This document shows positions 17,191 through 26,400 of a DNA stretch of 64,000 nucleotides, piece after piece. The notes beneath the pieces are model-generated. The model ran no database searches. It was not told where the DNA came from and saw only the letters and a program-made list of their open reading frames with translations. Within the stretch, counting starts at the first letter, position 1. Each line of letters begins with the position of its first letter. The stretch lies in the NCBI GenBank assembly GCA_945861415.1, contig CAMAUV010000001.1, positions 185,194 through 249,193 of the forward strand, read 5' to 3'. Source of the stretch: Akkermansia muciniphila. GTDB lineage: Bacteria > Verrucomicrobiota > Verrucomicrobiia > Verrucomicrobiales > V1-33. The translations under genes and the position numbers were made by a program.

Positions 17191-17814
17191 ATGAAACGCC
17201 ATCCTATTTCTCGCTCAGCCGGCAGCGGCTTCACGCTTATTGAACTGTTGGTCACTATTTCCATTGTTGCCCTGCTGGTCGTCAGCGCCTTTGGGGCCTT
17301 TGGATTCGTGATGGAAAACGCCCGCAAAACCGATGCCCGGAACACCTGTATGGCCGTTTCGAATGCGGTGGACCAGTTTCAGAGCGAGTATCATCGACTG
17401 CCGGAGCCCACCTCTTACAGTAAGGGTTCGGACACCAGCAGCAGCACTGACGCCGCTGAAAACCTTGTAAAAATTCTCAAGGGCCTTGATGAGCTTCAAA
17501 ACCCGCGCAGACAAGACTTCCTCGGCGACATTAAAGCGGCCGCCTTTAAGGATGGCAAACCCGCAGGCGGCCTTGTGGAGGAAGGTGAGGAAATGTCTCT
17601 CGTCGATCCTTGGGGCGGATACTACTTTGCGCGCCTCGACCACGACTATGACGAAAAGATCGAAAATCCGAACGATAAGGAAACCTCTGCCGGCGGCTCC
17701 GCAGAACTGCGCAAGCAAATCATCGTATGGACCGAAGGCAACCCTAAGAAATTAAAGAATGGGGAGACCCCCTGGCAGAGCGGCTTGGCTGTCTCTTCTT
17801 GGAACGAAAAGTAA
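17191..17814 (+). CDS. Type II secretion pseudopilin-like protein (type IV prepilin)
   Basis: 207 residues. A short basic leader ends in Gly before 'FTLIELLVTISIVALLVVSAFGAFGF', the class III prepilin signature with Glu at +5, so a prepilin peptidase should process it. The C-terminal part ('LVDPWGGYYFARLDHDYDEKI') matches the globular end of GspG-like pseudopilins, whose calcium site uses acidic residues after 'DPWG'. No other secretion genes adjoin it; lone pseudopilin genes are common in Verrucomicrobiota. The role could be secretion or a surface fibre. Confidence 0.85.
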   Translation: MKRHPISRSAGSGFTLIELLVTISIVALLVVSAFGAFGFVMENARKTDARNTCMAVSNAVDQFQSEYHRLPEPTSYSKGSDTSSSTDAAENLVKILKGLDELQNPRRQDFLGDIKAAAFKDGKPAGGLVEEGEEMSLVDPWGGYYFARLDHDYDEKIENPNDKETSAGGSAELRKQIIVWTEGNPKKLKNGETPWQSGLAVSSWNEK

Positions 17815-18172
17815 GCTCCCGGAGCACCTTCCATCCCGGCGGCATAGGCTGACCGCGAATTCACAAAAGGCAACGAAGAGAGCGAAGCCGTTCGCAAAGC
17901 TACCTTTCGTCTATTCGTCAGTTGGCTGAGTGAGCCGCGGCTCGTTACGCTGAAGTTGCCGGGTTGGCCCGTGGCGCGGCCACCATGGACTGCGGCGACT
18001 CGTCGCCTAGAGCAGCCTCCTAAATGTGGTCATGATTTTTCCGTTCGGGATTAATGATAGGCCGCGTGAGGACGCGCTCCCTATGGGGAGGCATTTGATT
18101 CAGGCGGCCTGTGCCTGCGCTGCTTTGCCTTCGGCAATGTTCCCGAAACCGGCCGCGGCGCATCGCGCCGAA
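17815..18172. other. Intergenic region without a recognisable gene
   Basis: 358 bases between the pseudopilin gene and infA, where the genes converge. I see no convincing coding frame on either strand. It contains a short hairpin near 17996-18009 (ggcga-ctcg-tcgcc). The piece around it resembles short palindromic intergenic repeats of this group, but I cannot show other copies. Confidence 0.5.
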
Positions 18173-18496
18173 TCACAGACGGAAGGTGATCCGCGCTTTG
18201 CTGGTATCGTAGGGCGACATCTCCATGCGCACCTTGTCCCCGATGACCAGCTTGATGAAGCGCTTCCGCATTTTGCCGGAAATGTGCGCCAGCACCACGT
18301 GCTTGTTGGGCAGTTCCACCTTGAACATGGTCCCGGCCAGCACGGCCACGATGGTGCCCTCCACCTCGATAGCGCCTTCCGGATCTTCGCTCACGATCGG
18401 AGCCCTCAGTTCACGTGCGGGACCGCCTCCCATACCTGGGCGGCGGGGGCCATTGTTTCTGCGTTGCTGAGGTCTGTTTTTTCCTTTGGCGGGCAT
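18173..18496 (-). CDS. infA: Translation initiation factor IF-1 with basic N-terminal extension
   Basis: 107 residues. The C-terminal 70 residues are the IF-1 OB-fold: '[66 protein letters not shown]'-type pattern, matching bacterial IF-1 through its whole length. A lysine/arginine/glycine-rich extension of about 36 residues precedes it; normal IF-1 is about 72 residues. It blocks the A site and assists IF-2 and IF-3 at initiation. It stands alone, divergent from the glycyl-tRNA synthetase gene. Confidence 0.95.
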   Translation of the reverse strand: MPAKGKNRPQQRRNNGPRRPGMGGGPARELRAPIVSEDPEGAIEVEGTIVAVLAGTMFKVELPNKHVVLAHISGKMRKRFIKLVIGDKVRMEMSPYDTSKARITFRL

Positions 18497-18620
18497 ATCG
18501 TAATATTAAGGGCGTTCAAAGTCCCCCGCTTTGCTGTAATGACAAGCGGTTTATCCCTGCCTTTCCATTTGCCACTAGGACCAGAGAAGGCAGGATGCAC
18601 CCCCTTTTATCCGCCATCTT

Positions 18621-20399
18621 ATGTCACAATCAGCCAAAGAAACTCCCCAAATGGAGAAGATCGTCAGCCTCTGCAAACGCCGTGGCTTTATCTTCCAGTC
18701 GTCCGAAATCTACGGCGGCTGCGGCGGCGTGTGGGACTACGGCCCGCTTGGCGCGGAACTGAAGCGCAACCTCCGAGATGCATGGTGGCGTGCCATGACC
18801 CGCGACCGCGAGGATATTGTGGGCCTCGACGCCGCTATCCTCATGAACCCGGCCATCTGGAAGGCCAGCGGTCATGTGGACACCTTCGCCGACATGATGC
18901 GAGAGTGCTCGCTCACCAACAAACGAGTGCGCGCCGACCACGTCGAGCCCCAGAGCGGCACCGTCATGAACTACAACGGCGCGCAGTCGCCCACCGGGTG
19001 GAGAAACGAGCGCCCCATCAGCGCGCTACTCACCAAAGGCACGCACATCGAGAGTTTCCGCAAGCAGGTGCGCCTGCTCATCGCCTCCAATGCCGGTGAA
19101 GCCGCCGGCAAAGCGGAGGAGATCGAACTCCTCAGCGAAGCCAAAGGCGAAGAAGTCACCAACAGCGTGGACTTCCACCCGGAAACCGGCGGCGCGCTCG
19201 GTCCCGCCCGTCCGTTCAATCTCATGCTGCGCACCTTTCTCGGCCCCACCGCCTCGCTGGACGATCCCACCTATCTCCGCCCGGAGACCGCGCAGGCCAT
19301 CTTCGCGCAGTTCAAGAACGTGTTCGACTCCTCCCGCGTGAAGGTCCCGTTCGGCATCTGCCAGATCGGCAAAGCCTTCCGCAACGAAGTGACGCCGAAG
19401 AACTACACCTTCCGCTCCCGCGAGTTCGAGCAGATGGAGCTCGAGTTCTTCATCAAGCCCGACGAAGCCGTGGAAATCATCTGCGGTGCAGTGGCTCCGT
19501 GGAGCGAAACCGCCGACCTTAGTGAGCCGCAGTCGAACTGGGGTTGGGAAATGTGGCACCGCTACTGGGTGCAGGAGCGCACCCGTTTCTATCAAAGCAT
19601 CGGCCTCGGCGACGTCGTCCATTACTACTGGCAAACCCCGGCCGACCTCGCCCACTATGCCCGCGCCTGCGTGGATATCCTCTGCGAATTCCCCTTCGGC
19701 ACCGAGGAACTCGAAGGCATCGCCGCCCGCGGCGACTTCGACCTCGCCAGCCATCAGGGAGCCAGCGGTAAGAACCTGGAAGTCTTCGACGAAGACCTCA
19801 AGAACGCCGCCGCCAAACTCAGCGATGAGCAGAAAGAAGCCCTCATCCAGAAACGCCTCACCTCCGAGCAGGCGAAAACCAAAGGCGAGCCCATGCCGGA
19901 AGCCGACGTGCGCGCATGGTTCGAGCGTCTCTTCAAAGGCAACTACGTTCCCCACGTCATCGAGCCCTCCGCCGGCCTCGATCGCATGGCCCTCGCCATC
20001 ATCGCCAAGGCCTTCAGCGAAACCGTGAAGACTGACGATAAAGGCAAGTCCGAGACCATAACCGTGCTCCGCTTCCATCCGCGCATCGCGCCCGTGAAGT
20101 GCGGCGTCTTCCCGCTGCTCAAGAACAAGCCGGAGCTTGTGGCCAAAGCCCGCGAAGTCTATGCCCTGCTCAAGAAGCACATGAACTGCTTCTACGACGA
20201 AACCGCCAGCATCGGCCGCCGCTACGCCCGCCAGGACGAAGTCGGCACCCCCTTCGGCGTTACCATCGACTTCGAGACTCTCGGCGAAAAAGGCCCAGAA
20301 CTCCAAGACGCCGTGACCGTCCGCGAGCGCGACAGCAACGAGCAGCAGCGCATCAAAATCGCCAACCTCACCGCGTGGCTCCTAGCGCGGATTTCGTGA
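18621..20399 (+). CDS. glyQS: Glycyl-tRNA synthetase, dimeric (class II) type
   Basis: 592 residues, the single-chain alpha2 type rather than the two-gene alpha/beta type. Class II motifs are clear: 'IYGGCGGVWDYGPLGAELKRN' at the N-terminus, motif 2 'FRNEVTPKNYTFRSREFEQMELEFF', and motif 3 'EPSAGLDRMALAI'. The C-terminal anticodon-binding domain begins near 'IAPVKCGVFPLLKNKPELV' and ends 'ERDSNEQQRIKIANLTAWL'. It charges tRNA-Gly in the cytoplasm. No T-box-like leader was seen upstream. Confidence 0.96.
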   Translation: MSQSAKETPQMEKIVSLCKRRGFIFQSSEIYGGCGGVWDYGPLGAELKRNLRDAWWRAMTRDREDIVGLDAAILMNPAIWKASGHVDTFADMMRECSLTNKRVRADHVEPQSGTVMNYNGAQSPTGWRNERPISALLTKGTHIESFRKQVRLLIASNAGEAAGKAEEIELLSEAKGEEVTNSVDFHPETGGALGPARPFNLMLRTFLGPTASLDDPTYLRPETAQAIFAQFKNVFDSSRVKVPFGICQIGKAFRNEVTPKNYTFRSREFEQMELEFFIKPDEAVEIICGAVAPWSETADLSEPQSNWGWEMWHRYWVQERTRFYQSIGLGDVVHYYWQTPADLAHYARACVDILCEFPFGTEELEGIAARGDFDLASHQGASGKNLEVFDEDLKNAAAKLSDEQKEALIQKRLTSEQAKTKGEPMPEADVRAWFERLFKGNYVPHVIEPSAGLDRMALAIIAKAFSETVKTDDKGKSETITVLRFHPRIAPVKCGVFPLLKNKPELVAKAREVYALLKKHMNCFYDETASIGRRYARQDEVGTPFGVTIDFETLGEKGPELQDAVTVRERDSNEQQRIKIANLTAWLLARIS

Positions 20400-20645
20400 G
20401 CCGGCTCCGGGAATATCCCGCACCCCCTATTTTTCCCTATTCTGCAGAATATCTTGCAGAGTTGCAGGTTTGCGCGCCATCCGCGTAAAAACCAACACCA
20501 AAATCCTCCAACTTTCCCATGAACCCCTACTTTACCGACATAACTGTAAGAGATAAGGATGCTCAACTACCGACACTCCTGTCGGTGATCAACTAGTTAG
20601 GGCACGCACTAAGCAAGTTTTTTTAAGCCCAAGAAGAAGACTATT
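20400..20645. other. Intergenic region after the glycyl-tRNA synthetase gene
   Basis: No gene recognised. A 7-bp hairpin (20569-20575 with 20580-20586, accgaca/tgtcggt, 4-base loop) and a T7 run around 20619 are present, but they are 30 bases apart and do not make a textbook terminator. Confidence 0.4.
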
Positions 20646-20819
20646 CGCACAGCTTTGTGGCATTGTCGCACTCGGCGCATTCGGTTATTCGGTGATCTAA
20701 CAGAACAGTTCAGAGCCGAACCCGAGAAACTCCCCTTCTATGCTGGCACTGCATCACAGAAACACCTCCCTCCGTATGAGAGAAAAACGTCAAGATTGAG
20801 GCAACTACCAATCGTTTGA
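20646..20819 (+). pseudogene. Possible remnant of an IS110-type transposase C-terminus
   Basis: An open frame without a proper start reads 'LFGDLTEQFRAEPEKLPFYAGTAS' and later 'SRLRQLPIV'. The spacing and residues recall the IS110/IS1111 C-terminal block (FG...RF...E.L..YAG.AP followed by ...FLRQTF.E). It is cut off at 20819, ten bases before the left end of the IS3-family element. The match is from memory and short; it could be chance. Confidence 0.3.
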
Positions 20820-20860
20820 GGTGCGGTAGATTTCTGGACCAACAACCTCCAGAATCGAAC

Positions 20861-21170
20861 ATGAAACCGCGTAAACGATATACCCCCGAGTTCAAAACCC
20901 AAGCCGTGGAACTGCTGGCTACCGGGAAGCCGGTGCCTGAGCTGGCGGAGGAGTTCTGCGTCAGCAGCAATCTGCTTTACAACTGGCGCGCAGGCACCCG
21001 GATCCCCGCAGGTCGGTAGCGCAGGACCGCTAGCCGGAGGCGAGAAGTCCGAAGCGGACGACCTGCGGGATCTGCGGCGCGAAAATGCCCGCCTCCAGAT
21101 CGAGAATGACATTTTAAAAAAAGCCGCAGTCATCCTCGGGACCAGACTCCCGTCCAGCTTCGGAAAATGA
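20861..21170 (+). pseudogene. IS3-family orfA (transposase helix-turn-helix protein), frameshifted
   Basis: The N-terminus 'KRYTPEFKTQAVELLATGKPVPELAEEF' is a typical IS3 OrfA helix-turn-helix. After 'NLLYNWR' (about 20989) the frame shifts by a net one base: the true continuation, with the leucine-zipper segment 'DLRRENARLQIENDILKKAAVILG', lies in the +1 frame up to the stop at 21168-21170. As written, translation ends early at 21017-21019. A normal programmed -1 slippage site (A7, 21116-21122) remains intact downstream. The defect probably disables this copy unless OrfA is supplied from elsewhere. Confidence 0.8.
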
Positions 21171-22021
21171 TGGACACCATTCGCCAAGCCACCGGCCACC
21201 CCCTCCGGGTCATCTGCGCCGTGCTGGAAGTGCCCCGCAGCAGCTACTATCATGCCGCTAAACCCACCGCGACGCAACGTACGGATGAGGAACTCGGAGC
21301 CGTTATTGAACCCATCTTCCGGGAGCACCGCCGCCGCTACGGCTACCGGAGAATCTCCGCCGAACTGACCGCCATGGGCCTCACCTGCGCCCCCGAACGC
21401 GTCCGCCGGATCATGCGGGAACGCGGACTCAAGGCCATTCAGCCCCGCAGCTTCGTCTCCAAAACCAGCGATGGGAGGGCGGACCGCCCCTCCCTCAATC
21501 TGGTGCTGGATCAACCGCTCCCCCAAACCCACAACACCGTATGGGCCGGCGATATCACCCACATTCCCACTGGCAAAGGCTGGCTTTATCTGGCCGTGGT
21601 GATCGATCTTTGCTCCCGGCGCATCGTCGGCTGGTCCCTCGCCGGCCACCTCAGAGCCTCCCTCGTTGGCGATGCCCTCAGTCAAGCCCTCGGCTCCCGT
21701 TCCGTTCCCAAAGGCCTCATCTTCCACAGCGACCGCGGCAGCCAATATGGCAGCCGTGAATACCGGCGGCTCCTTGAGCAGGCCGGCATCCGCCAAAGCA
21801 TGTCCGCACGGGCCAATCCCTATCACAATGCCTGGACCGAATCCTTCATGGGCACCCTGAAAACGGAGATGCTGCAGGACGGCTGCTTCATCGATGCCGC
21901 CAACGCCAGGATCGAACTCTTCGCCTACATCGACTTCTACTACAACACCCGCCGCAGACACTCCTCCCTCGAATACCAAACCCCAGCTGAATTCGAAGCT
22001 CAGGTCAGCTCTCTTAACTAA
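21167..22021 (+). CDS. IS3-family orfB, DDE integrase-type transposase
   Basis: 284 residues. It begins with an HTH_21-like region ('HRRRYGYRRISAELTAMG'), followed by the integrase core: first Asp in 'VWAGDITHIPTGKGWLYLAVVIDL', second in 'FHSDRGSQYGS', Glu in 'YHNAWTESFMGTLKTEML', and the end 'YNTRRRHSSLEYQTPAEFE'. All three catalytic residues are present. The frame is open upstream to the A7 site, so an OrfAB fusion by -1 slippage is the normal product, and the ATG at 21167 overlaps the orfA stop. Confidence 0.93.
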   Translation: MMDTIRQATGHPLRVICAVLEVPRSSYYHAAKPTATQRTDEELGAVIEPIFREHRRRYGYRRISAELTAMGLTCAPERVRRIMRERGLKAIQPRSFVSKTSDGRADRPSLNLVLDQPLPQTHNTVWAGDITHIPTGKGWLYLAVVIDLCSRRIVGWSLAGHLRASLVGDALSQALGSRSVPKGLIFHSDRGSQYGSREYRRLLEQAGIRQSMSARANPYHNAWTESFMGTLKTEMLQDGCFIDAANARIELFAYIDFYYNTRRRHSSLEYQTPAEFEAQVSSLN

Positions 22022-22056
22022 TTAAAATTGGTCCAGAAATCAGTGGCATCTCATCG

Positions 22057-23487
22057 TCAGGCGAGCAGTGGCTTCACGATATGACCGGCGATGTCGGTGA
22101 GGCGGAAATAGCGGCCCTGGAATTTGTAGATCAACTTCTCGTGCTCGACGCCGAGGAGATGAAGCATGGTGGCGTGGAGGTCGTGGACGTGGACGCCGTC
22201 TTCGATGATGTTGTAGCCGTAGTCGTCGGTGGTGCCGTGGGCGGAACCTCCGCGCACGCCGCCGCCGGCCAGCCAGATGCTGAAGCAGCGGGGGTGGTGA
22301 TCACGTCCGTAGTTGTTGCCGCTCATTTTGCCCTGACAATAGGCGGTGCGGCCGAATTCCCCGCCCCAGACGACGAGCGTGTCGTCGAGCAGACCGCGTC
22401 GTTTCAGGTCGGTCACGAGCGCCGCGGACGCGCGATCCGTCTGCTGGCACTGGCGGGTGATGCCGCCAACGACATCGCCATGCTGGTCCCAGCCCTGGTG
22501 GAAAAGTTGCACGAACCGCACGTCGCGTTCGATGAGCCGGCGGGCTAGCAGGCAGTTGGCGGCGTAGGTTCCGGGAGTGCGGCTGTCGGGCCCGTAGAGT
22601 TCGAAGGTCTCGTCGCTCTCGCCGGAGAGGTTGGTGGCTTCGGGCACACTCGTCTGCATGCGAAAGGCCATCTCCGCCTGGGCGGTGCGCGCTTCGATTT
22701 CCGGATCGAGCTGCTGACCGGCCTGGTGGGCGTTGAGTTTACCGAGCGTATCGAGCATGCTGCGGCGGACGTCAGGCGTGATGCCGTCGGGATTGGTCAG
22801 GTAGAGCACCGGTTCCTTGCCTGAACGGAACTGCACGCCCTGGTGCTCGCTGGGCAGGAATCCGGCGCCCCAGAGCCTCGAGTAGAGCGGTTGATCGCGC
22901 GAGGCGTTCTTGGACACGAGCACAATGAACGCCGGCAAGTTGTCGTTGAGACTGCCAAGCCCGTAGGAAGACCACGCGCCCATGGAGGGCCGGCCCGGAA
23001 TCTGGCTGCCGGAGCAGAAGAATGTGATGGCCGGATCGTGATTGATCGCCTCCGTGTGCATGGTGCGGATGACACAGAGTTCGTCCGCGATTTTCTGCGT
23101 GTGCGGCAGAATGTTGCTGATCTCCGTGCCGCAGCGGCCGCTCTTTGTGAAGTCGGTGAAAGGTCCGGCCATGGGCAGGAGGCTTTGGTTGCCACTCATG
23201 GTGGAGAGGCGCTGATTGCCGATCACTTCCTTTGGCAGAGCCTTGCCGTGTCCGGCGCGGAGCACGGGTTTGAAGTCGAACGTCTCCAGATGTGAGGGGC
23301 CGCCAGCCTGGAAGAGATAAATGACGCGTTTGGCTTTCGGTGCTAGGTGCGGTGCCGGCAGCACTCCGGCGGAGGCCCGGGCTTCGTCGCCGAGGATGCG
23401 GGACATGGCCAGCGCTCCAAGTCCGAGGCTGGACCGGCTGAGAAAATGGCGGCGCGTCCGGCGCAGGAGAGAGTCGTGAATGTTCAT
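22057..23487 (-). CDS. DUF1501 family protein (Tat-exported)
   Basis: 476 residues. The twin-arginine-like N-terminus 'RRTRRHFLSRSSLGLGALAMSRIL' points to Tat export. Family motifs 'KRVIYLFQAGGPSHLETFDFKP', 'VVWGGEFGRTAYCQGK' and 'NYGRDHHPRCFSIWLAGGGVRGG' are present, with the usual ending 'YKFQGRYFRLTDIAGHIVKPLL'. It belongs to a second subgroup compared with the DUF1501 protein at 4848. It starts 9 bases after the DUF1553 gene stop, forming a two-gene operon. Biochemical role unknown. Confidence 0.92.
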   Translation of the reverse strand: MNIHDSLLRRTRRHFLSRSSLGLGALAMSRILGDEARASAGVLPAPHLAPKAKRVIYLFQAGGPSHLETFDFKPVLRAGHGKALPKEVIGNQRLSTMSGNQSLLPMAGPFTDFTKSGRCGTEISNILPHTQKIADELCVIRTMHTEAINHDPAITFFCSGSQIPGRPSMGAWSSYGLGSLNDNLPAFIVLVSKNASRDQPLYSRLWGAGFLPSEHQGVQFRSGKEPVLYLTNPDGITPDVRRSMLDTLGKLNAHQAGQQLDPEIEARTAQAEMAFRMQTSVPEATNLSGESDETFELYGPDSRTPGTYAANCLLARRLIERDVRFVQLFHQGWDQHGDVVGGITRQCQQTDRASAALVTDLKRRGLLDDTLVVWGGEFGRTAYCQGKMSGNNYGRDHHPRCFSIWLAGGGVRGGSAHGTTDDYGYNIIEDGVHVHDLHATMLHLLGVEHEKLIYKFQGRYFRLTDIAGHIVKPLLA

Positions 23488-23496
23488 GGCAGTGGG

Positions 23497-26400
23497 TCAG
23501 CGAATGGTGAGCGCCGCATCGGAGGCGAGCAGAGTGGAACAGACGATGGTGAGCGCGGCGAGGCGGGCATTTTCCTCGCCGCAGACGGCTTTCGCCGCTC
23601 CGGGATTGCCGGCGAAGTGTTTTTCTTTGGCCGTGAACAGCTCGGTGAGAGCGGCGAGTTCGACGCTGTCCGGCTCGCGCGATGCCAGCAGGAGAAACGC
23701 GCGCTGCAGGGGCGGCTCCGGCCCGTCCGGTTGTTCCTTAACGACACGCGCGGCGAGTTTTCGGGCGCACTCGAAGAAGCTCTGATCGTTCAGAAAGATC
23801 AGCGGCTGCAGCGGGGTGTTGGTCGTGAGCCGGCGAGGCTGGCAGATTTCGCGGCTGCCGGCATCCAGCGTGAGCATGGCCGGCGGCGGTGCGGTGCGTT
23901 TGCGGAAGGTGTAAAGACTGCGGCGGTAGAGGCCTTCGCCTTTATCGGGCTGATACTCGCCGCCGGAGGCTCCGGCTTCCGACCACACGCCGGGCGGTTG
24001 CCAGGGTTTGACACTGGGGCCGCCGATCTTCTCCACGAGCAGCCCCGCTGCCAGCAAAGCCTGATCGCGAATGGCCTCGCCGGACAGCCGCGACGACGGG
24101 CCGCGCGAGAGCAGCGCATTCTTCGGATCACGCTCGCGATTCACCTTCGTCGCGGCGGAAGCCTGCCGGAACGTGGCGCTCAGCACGATGCGCCGCAGCA
24201 GGCGCTTCACGTCCCACCCCTGTTGCATAAAATCGCGCGCCAGCGTATCGAGCAGTTCCTGGTGCGTCGGAGCGTCGCCCTGCATGCCGAAGTTTTCCTG
24301 TGTGGGCACGATACCCGTGCCGAGGCACTGCATCCACAGCCGGTTCACGGCGACGCGCGACGCGAGCGGATTCTCAGGGCTGGTCATCCACTGCGCGAGG
24401 CCAAGGCGGTTTCGTGGCGCGCTCTCCGGCAGGGGCATCACCGCCGACGGCGCGCCCGGTTCGACGGGACGTTTGAAATCCGGTGCGGCATATTCGCCGC
24501 GCGTAAGGACATGCCATTTCTTTGGTCGTGGGGAATCCTGCATCACCATCGCCAGCGGCAGCTTGTGTTCGTAGTCGTCTTCGAGATGGCGTCGCGCTGC
24601 GGCCACGGCTTCCCGGGCTTTGGCCGTCTCCGCATCCACGCGCATCAGGTAGTGCTCGCGCAGGGCGGCGAGCGCAGCGGCGTCACCGGACTTCGCGGCC
24701 TGGAGCGCTGCGGCGAGGGCCGGGGCATTCAGTTCCGCCACTTCCAGCGGCGAGAGCGCGGCGCGGAAGATCATTAGATCTTTCATCAGCCCGTCGGCAA
24801 AGCCCCGGTCGTCGCGCGGGCGTGCACCGAGTCGCATGACATCGGCAGTGATGCTTTTGTTCAAATTGTCCTGCTTCACCGGAGCGCGCACCGGCTGACC
24901 GTCATAATACATACGCAGTCCGCCCGCCGTGGAGGAAGCGTCATAAGTCACGGTCACCTCGACCCATTTCCCGACCGGAAAATCCTCCGCGGTTTCCACC
25001 GATGCCGCGCAGCCCGGCCAGAGGTGGATGCAACTCCACCGCAGCTTGCCGTTCTCCATGAGCAGTTCGAATCCCGCCGCATCCGCCATCTGGGAGAACA
25101 TCCCCGGTCCGGTGTGCAGAATGAGCGCGCGCTGCTTACGCTCCGGCGAGAACACTCTCATCGAAACCGTGAGCGGCATGTAGCGCGTGATGCCTTTCAC
25201 GCCGTCGAGATTCAGGACGGTGTCGCCGTCGAATTTCATGCCGCCGTCCGCCGGCGTTAGCTGGCCGCCGGACATGGTGCCCGGCGCGGCGGAGGCGACC
25301 GCGTTGGGCAGTTTGCCGCCCACCACAGCGTCGAGAGGCAAATGATCCGATGGTGCGGGAGCGCTCAGGCTCGCGGTGGCATTCAGCCATTCGCGAAACG
25401 CCGCATCCCTGCCCGCCGGCACCGTCTTTGCTCCCGCGATGGACGCGTCGAGCGCCGCCCGGCGATTTTTGATTTCCGCCTCCTGCGCCGGATCTGCCAG
25501 CCGCATCGAAGGCTCCGGCGCCGTCGTGGACAGCGAGTAAGGATAGAGCCCGCACTCGTCGATATTTCCGAACATGGCGCACAGGCTGTAATAGTCCGAC
25601 ATTGGCAGCGGGTCGTACTTGTGATCGTGACACTTGGCGCACTCCATCGTCAGGCCGAGGAAGGCGGTGCCTGTCGTGTGGACACGGTCGGAGACATACT
25701 CCTGACGGAATTCATCTTCAATCGAGCCCCCCTCCTGAGTCTGGCGGTGCAGGCGGTTGAACATCGTCGCCAGCCGCTGCTCCTGCGTCGCGTCGGGCAG
25801 CAAATCGCCGGCGATCTGCCACGTCAGGAATTTATCGTAGGGCAGGTTTTCGTTGAACGCCCGGATCACCCAGTCGCGCCACGGCCAGACGAAGCAGTTG
25901 TTGTCGGATTGATAGCCATAGGTGTCGGCAAAGCGGGCGACATCGAGCCAGTCGAGCGCCATGCGTTCTCCATAGCACGGCGACGCCAGCAGGCCGTCCA
26001 CCTGCTTTTCAAAGGCATCCGGCGACTTGTCCGCCGTGAACGCAGCGATCTGCTCCGGCGACGGCGGCAGGCCGGTGAGCACGAACGCAACGCGCCGCAG
26101 CCATGCCGCCCGGTCCGCCTCCGGCGACGGCGACAGTTTCTCCTGCTCCAGCCTCGCGAGCACGAACTTATCGAGATCATCCCGCGGCCAGTCCGCCTGC
26201 TGCACGACGGGCGGCTGATGCGCCTTCACCGGCGCGTAGGCCCAGTGCTTCGAATACACTGCGCCCCCGGCGATCCATTGCCTCAGCAGCGAGCGGTCGG
26301 CATCGGTGAGCGGGCGGTTCAGTTTCGCCGGCGGCATGAGGTCATCCTGATCCGTGGTATGAATCCGCCGCAGCAGTTCGCTTTCCTCCGGCTTGCCCGG

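Larger units (their letters stand above)
20829..22041 (+). mobile_element. IS3-family insertion sequence (about 1.2 kb)
   Basis: Terminal inverted repeats of 14 bp (gatttctggaccaa at 20829-20842 and its complement at 22028-22041) bound a two-gene transposase unit with orfA, an A7 slippage site and a DDE orfB. I could not identify a clear 3-4 base target duplication, so exact ends may extend one or two bases. It lies 15 bases beyond the end of the DUF1501 gene on the opposite strand and does not interrupt it. Confidence 0.85.

Noticed and set aside
19026-20306. Antisense frame of 426 codons opposite the glycyl-tRNA synthetase gene
   Set aside because: Low-complexity Gly/Ala/Glu composition typical of a reverse shadow; the sense strand is a certain gene.
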